From JAVBNW01 sp031551255 (lineage in GTDB: Bacteria; Bacillota; Clostridia; Christensenellales; UBA1750), in NCBI GenBank assembly GCA_031551255.1, contig JAVBNW010000141.1:1-12724 (forward strand): a DNA stretch of 12,724 bases. The letters are read 5' to 3'. The notes beneath the pieces were generated by a model. That model made no database searches. It was not told where the DNA came from and saw nothing but the letters and a program-made list of their open reading frames with translations. Positions 10,216 through 12,724 of this stretch are shown here, piece after piece (the first letter of the stretch is position 1; every line of letters begins with the position of its first letter). The translations under genes were made by a program, and so were the position numbers.

Positions 10216-12724
10216 AATCCAGTCTCCTTTAAAGCTATTTCTCCCGGTTCCCCACCCCATCCGCCCCTCCACTCGCGAATAAACACGAGCATCTCCTCGA
10301 GCGGAATCGGCTTGGATATTAAATAGCCCTGCAAATCGTCGCAGCCCTTTTCCCTAAGATACCGGGCTTGCTCGGCCGTTTCAACGCCCTCGGCAATGGT
10401 GGAAAGGCCCAGGGAATGGGCGATGGATAGAATCGCATCCACAATCGCCGCATTCTCGGCGTCGCCGGGCAGATCACACACGAACGAGCGATCGATCTTA
10501 ATCGTATCCGGCGCAAGCTTTTTCAGGTAGCTCATCGATGAGTAACCCGTGCCGAAGTCGTCGATGGATATGCCGACGCCCTTATCGGATAAAAGCGTGA
10601 GAACCCCGCCGGAAGATTCGGCGAGCAGCGTGCGCTCGGTGATCTCCACCTCCAACTTGTCGGCCGGCATGCCGTTTTCCTCGAGCACCTCGTCGAGCGC
10701 ATGCAAAAGATCCTCATGCTGGATGACTGAGGAGGCAAAGTTTACAGCCATCTTGACGTCGCATCCCGCATCCCTAATGCGTCTCCACGCGGCGCAAGCC
10801 TGCGCAAGCACGAGCCATGTGATGCCGATGACCATGCCCGTCTCCTCGGCCAGGGGAATAAAATCGTTCGGGGGAACAAGTTTTCCCTCCCACATCCACC
10901 TTACGAGCGCCTCGCACGCAACGAGCCCGCCCGAACGCGTGCTGACGACCGGCTGATAATACACCACAAATTCGCGCCTCTTAATCGCCTCGCGCATGGC
11001 GTTTTCAAGGTGCAACCTGCTGGTAACGCGGCTGGAGAGGTCGGCCGTATAAGCGCGGTAGGTGTTCTTACCGGCATCCTTGGCAAAGTACATCGCCGTT
11101 TCGGAATTGCTCACAAGCGATTCGACGCTTAAGCCATCGCGCGGGTAGATGCTCGATCCCACCGACGCGGTAAGGGTAAAGTCGTAGCCGCCGGCGCGCA
11201 GCGGTTGGCGAAACACTTCCAAAATGGCGGCGGCCGCTTTTCGCGTCAGCTTTTCATCGGCATGCGTCAGCATCACGGCAAACTCGTCGCCACCCAATCG
11301 CGCTACGCATTGCGCACCGGGGAATGCCGCGACGAGCCTTTCGGCCAGGGCGTAAAGCAGCCTGTCGCCCGCGGTATGGCCGAATGTTTCGTTGATATAC
11401 TTAAAATCGTCCAAATCTATCAGAAACATCGCAATGCTTCCGGAATCCTCGGCGCGTTCGATGGATGCCTTAAGCCTTTGCATAAAAAGCGTTCGGTTCG
11501 GCAACTCCGTCAGGCTGTCAAATTGCTGCAGGCGCATCAGTTGTATCTCGTACTGTCGATGCTGCTCGATGTTGCGCATAATGATCAGGTAAAGGGCTTC
11601 GCCCTCTTCCGCGCCGTTGATGCGTACGATATGCGCCTCGTTTAGCGAAAGCGAGCCGTCACGGCGGAAAAGCTTCACATCATCGGACCAGGGTTCCCCC
11701 TCGACGATCTTCGCGCGGACCGAATCCATCACGAAGCTCCTGTCCTCTTTCGGCAGGAAAATTTCTAAATTATGCCCGATCACGTCGTCTTGCTCGTAGC
11801 CAAAGTCCGTACAAAACGCCGGGTTTGCGTAGGAGATGATCTCGTCCTCGCGCAAGAGCATAATATAGTCCGCCGCCGACTCCGCGGCGAGAAAAAAAGT
11901 GGCAAGATCGGCGTTGGATGCTTCGAGCAGGCGCATGGTTAAGGTCTGCCTTTCGATCAACCCGTAAAGCGCCTTGCCCAGAAAGATGACCTCGCGGCAC
12001 CTATCCGGCTCGGCGATGTTGGCGCTCTTATCCTGGGCAACCAACTCCACCTGTTCGGTCAACCGGGTAATCGGCCGGATGACGATATGGTTGAGCACGA
12101 AGTAGATCAGGAAGAAAAATGCTGCTGTAAATGCGACGAGGATGGCGACGAGCGCCGCCAGCATCGCGTGCGCACGCGCATAGACAGAGCCCCGGTTTTT
12201 CACCGTCAGCACGATGTCCTGCCTGCCGAAAAAATCTTGGATGGTGCAATAGCCGCTCATCGGCTCCTCGCCGGTTTCGTCGCGTATGACAAGCCCTTCG
12301 GCGAGCAATTGACTAATAAAGGGAGCTATGCCTCCATCGTATATCGGCAAAATGTCAAAGCCCGCATCCATGCTTTGGGAAAGCGTATCAAGTTCGTATT
12401 TCGGCAAAATTTCGCGCCCGAAAATAAAAACGCCCGCCGGCGGCCCCGACTCGTCGCTACGCAACACGGGATAGGCGCTTAGGTATACGATGCGTCCGCC
12501 GACGGAAAGAAAGCCCGCCTTTCCAATGGAAAGGGGATCGGAAAGATCTCCGGCGGTATCTTCATTGTACGTCGTCAACGCAGAGGTATAGATCTCTTCG
12601 AGTGCGGGATAAAGGTTGATGTAGTGCCCCGTATACGCCTGCGCGTGATAGTCGTATGATACCTCGTTCATCACGTTCCCCTCAGCATCCAGCACCATCA
12701 AAAAGTTAAGTCGGTACAGCGCAA
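10149..12724 (-). CDS. Membrane GGDEF-EAL cyclic-di-GMP sensor protein, 5' end outside the window
   Basis: The frame is open to the right edge, so the N-terminus is missing. Residues are numbered from the codon at 12701. Residues 1-175 are an extracellular sensor region (Cache-like), 178-205 a transmembrane helix, about 205-255 HAMP-like, about 266-383 a PAS domain, 390-555 GGDEF and 565-812 EAL. The cyclase site is intact (RLGGDEF 468-474; LIDLDDFKYINETFGH), without an RxxD inhibitory site. The phosphodiesterase site is also intact: EAL 597-599, EITER 686-690, IDDFGTGY 713-720, KID 735-737, EGVET 771-775. Both synthesis and hydrolysis of c-di-GMP are therefore possible. After the usual EAL end (FIREWRGGW, 807-815) comes a 35-residue tail that overlaps the DUF3795 gene and does not resemble EAL sequence; a one-base frameshift in the G-rich run could have created it. 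Confidence 0.93.
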   Translation of the reverse strand, partial: ALYRLNFLMVLDAEGNVMNEVSYDYHAQAYTGHYINLYPALEEIYTSALTTYNEDTAGDLSDPLSIGKAGFLSVGGRIVYLSAYPVLRSDESGPPAGVFIFGREILPKYELDTLSQSMDAGFDILPIYDGGIAPFISQLLAEGLVIRDETGEEPMSGYCTIQDFFGRQDIVLTVKNRGSVYARAHAMLAALVAILVAFTAAFFFLIYFVLNHIVIRPITRLTEQVELVAQDKSANIAEPDRCREVIFLGKALYGLIERQTLTMRLLEASNADLATFFLAAESAADYIMLLREDEIISYANPAFCTDFGYEQDDVIGHNLEIFLPKEDRSFVMDSVRAKIVEGEPWSDDVKLFRRDGSLSLNEAHIVRINGAEEGEALYLIIMRNIEQHRQYEIQLMRLQQFDSLTELPNRTLFMQRLKASIERAEDSGSIAMFLIDLDDFKYINETFGHTAGDRLLYALAERLVAAFPGAQCVARLGGDEFAVMLTHADEKLTRKAAAAILEVFRQPLRAGGYDFTLTASVGSSIYPRDGLSVESLVSNSETAMYFAKDAGKNTYRAYTADLSSRVTSRLHLENAMREAIKRREFVVYYQPVVSTRSGGLVACEALVRWMWEGKLVPPNDFIPLAEETGMVIGITWLVLAQACAAWRRIRDAGCDVKMAVNFASSVIQHEDLLHALDEVLEENGMPADKLEVEITERTLLAESSGGVLTLLSDKGVGISIDDFGTGYSSMSYLKKLAPDTIKIDRSFVCDLPGDAENAAIVDAILSIAHSLGLSTIAEGVETAEQARYLREKGCDDLQGYLISKPIPLEEMLVFIREWRGGWGGEPGEIALKETGLWRKSIGAIADCAVPTVPQKQE

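Overview
The window looks like a chromosomal segment of a moderately GC-rich member of the Bacillota, most likely a clostridium (inference). The reasons are strong AGGAGG-type ribosome binding sites before nearly every gene, occasional GTG and TTG starts, a DUF3795 protein, an HtrA with a cytoplasmic N-terminus, and a lipoprotein deacetylase. I cannot name the genus. Bases 1 to about 950 are visibly AT-rich, unlike the rest, and look acquired.

Layout, left to right. Bases 1-950 hold the possible end of an upstream gene, a strong terminator, an orphan minimal nucleotidyltransferase (+), and a gene-free run of three hairpins. Bases 1046-2084 hold a class I SAM methyltransferase (-). It is preceded by a complete attenuation-type leader: a sigma-A-like promoter, a 32-codon leader ORF with its own SD, a hairpin at the ORF stop codon, an intrinsic terminator with a U6 tract, and then the methyltransferase SD and ATG. 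A GNAT acetyltransferase (+) runs the other way. Bases 2839-4591 hold HtrA (-), preceded by a possible 39-codon ORF and two very large palindromes. Bases 4592-7194 hold TrmN6-like tRNA methyltransferase (-), divergent from a two-gene Lrp/AsnC regulator plus aminotransferase operon (+). Bases 7299-9478 hold an acetamidase/formamidase-family protein (-) and a lipoprotein polysaccharide deacetylase (-), separated by a 165-bp palindromic element. Bases 9781-12724 hold a cysteine-rich DUF3795 protein (-) whose start lies inside the 3' end of a GGDEF-EAL sensor gene (-) that runs off the right edge.

How they work together. Most genes are independent housekeeping or accessory units. The coupled pairs are lrp with the aminotransferase (4-bp overlap) and the GGDEF-EAL gene with DUF3795 (67-bp overlap). 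The most interesting item is the methyltransferase leader, which has the architecture of ribosome-mediated transcription attenuation. That mechanism commonly controls antibiotic-resistance and amino-acid genes, so the methyltransferase may be induced by translation stress. All assignments come from reading the sequence; no database search was run.
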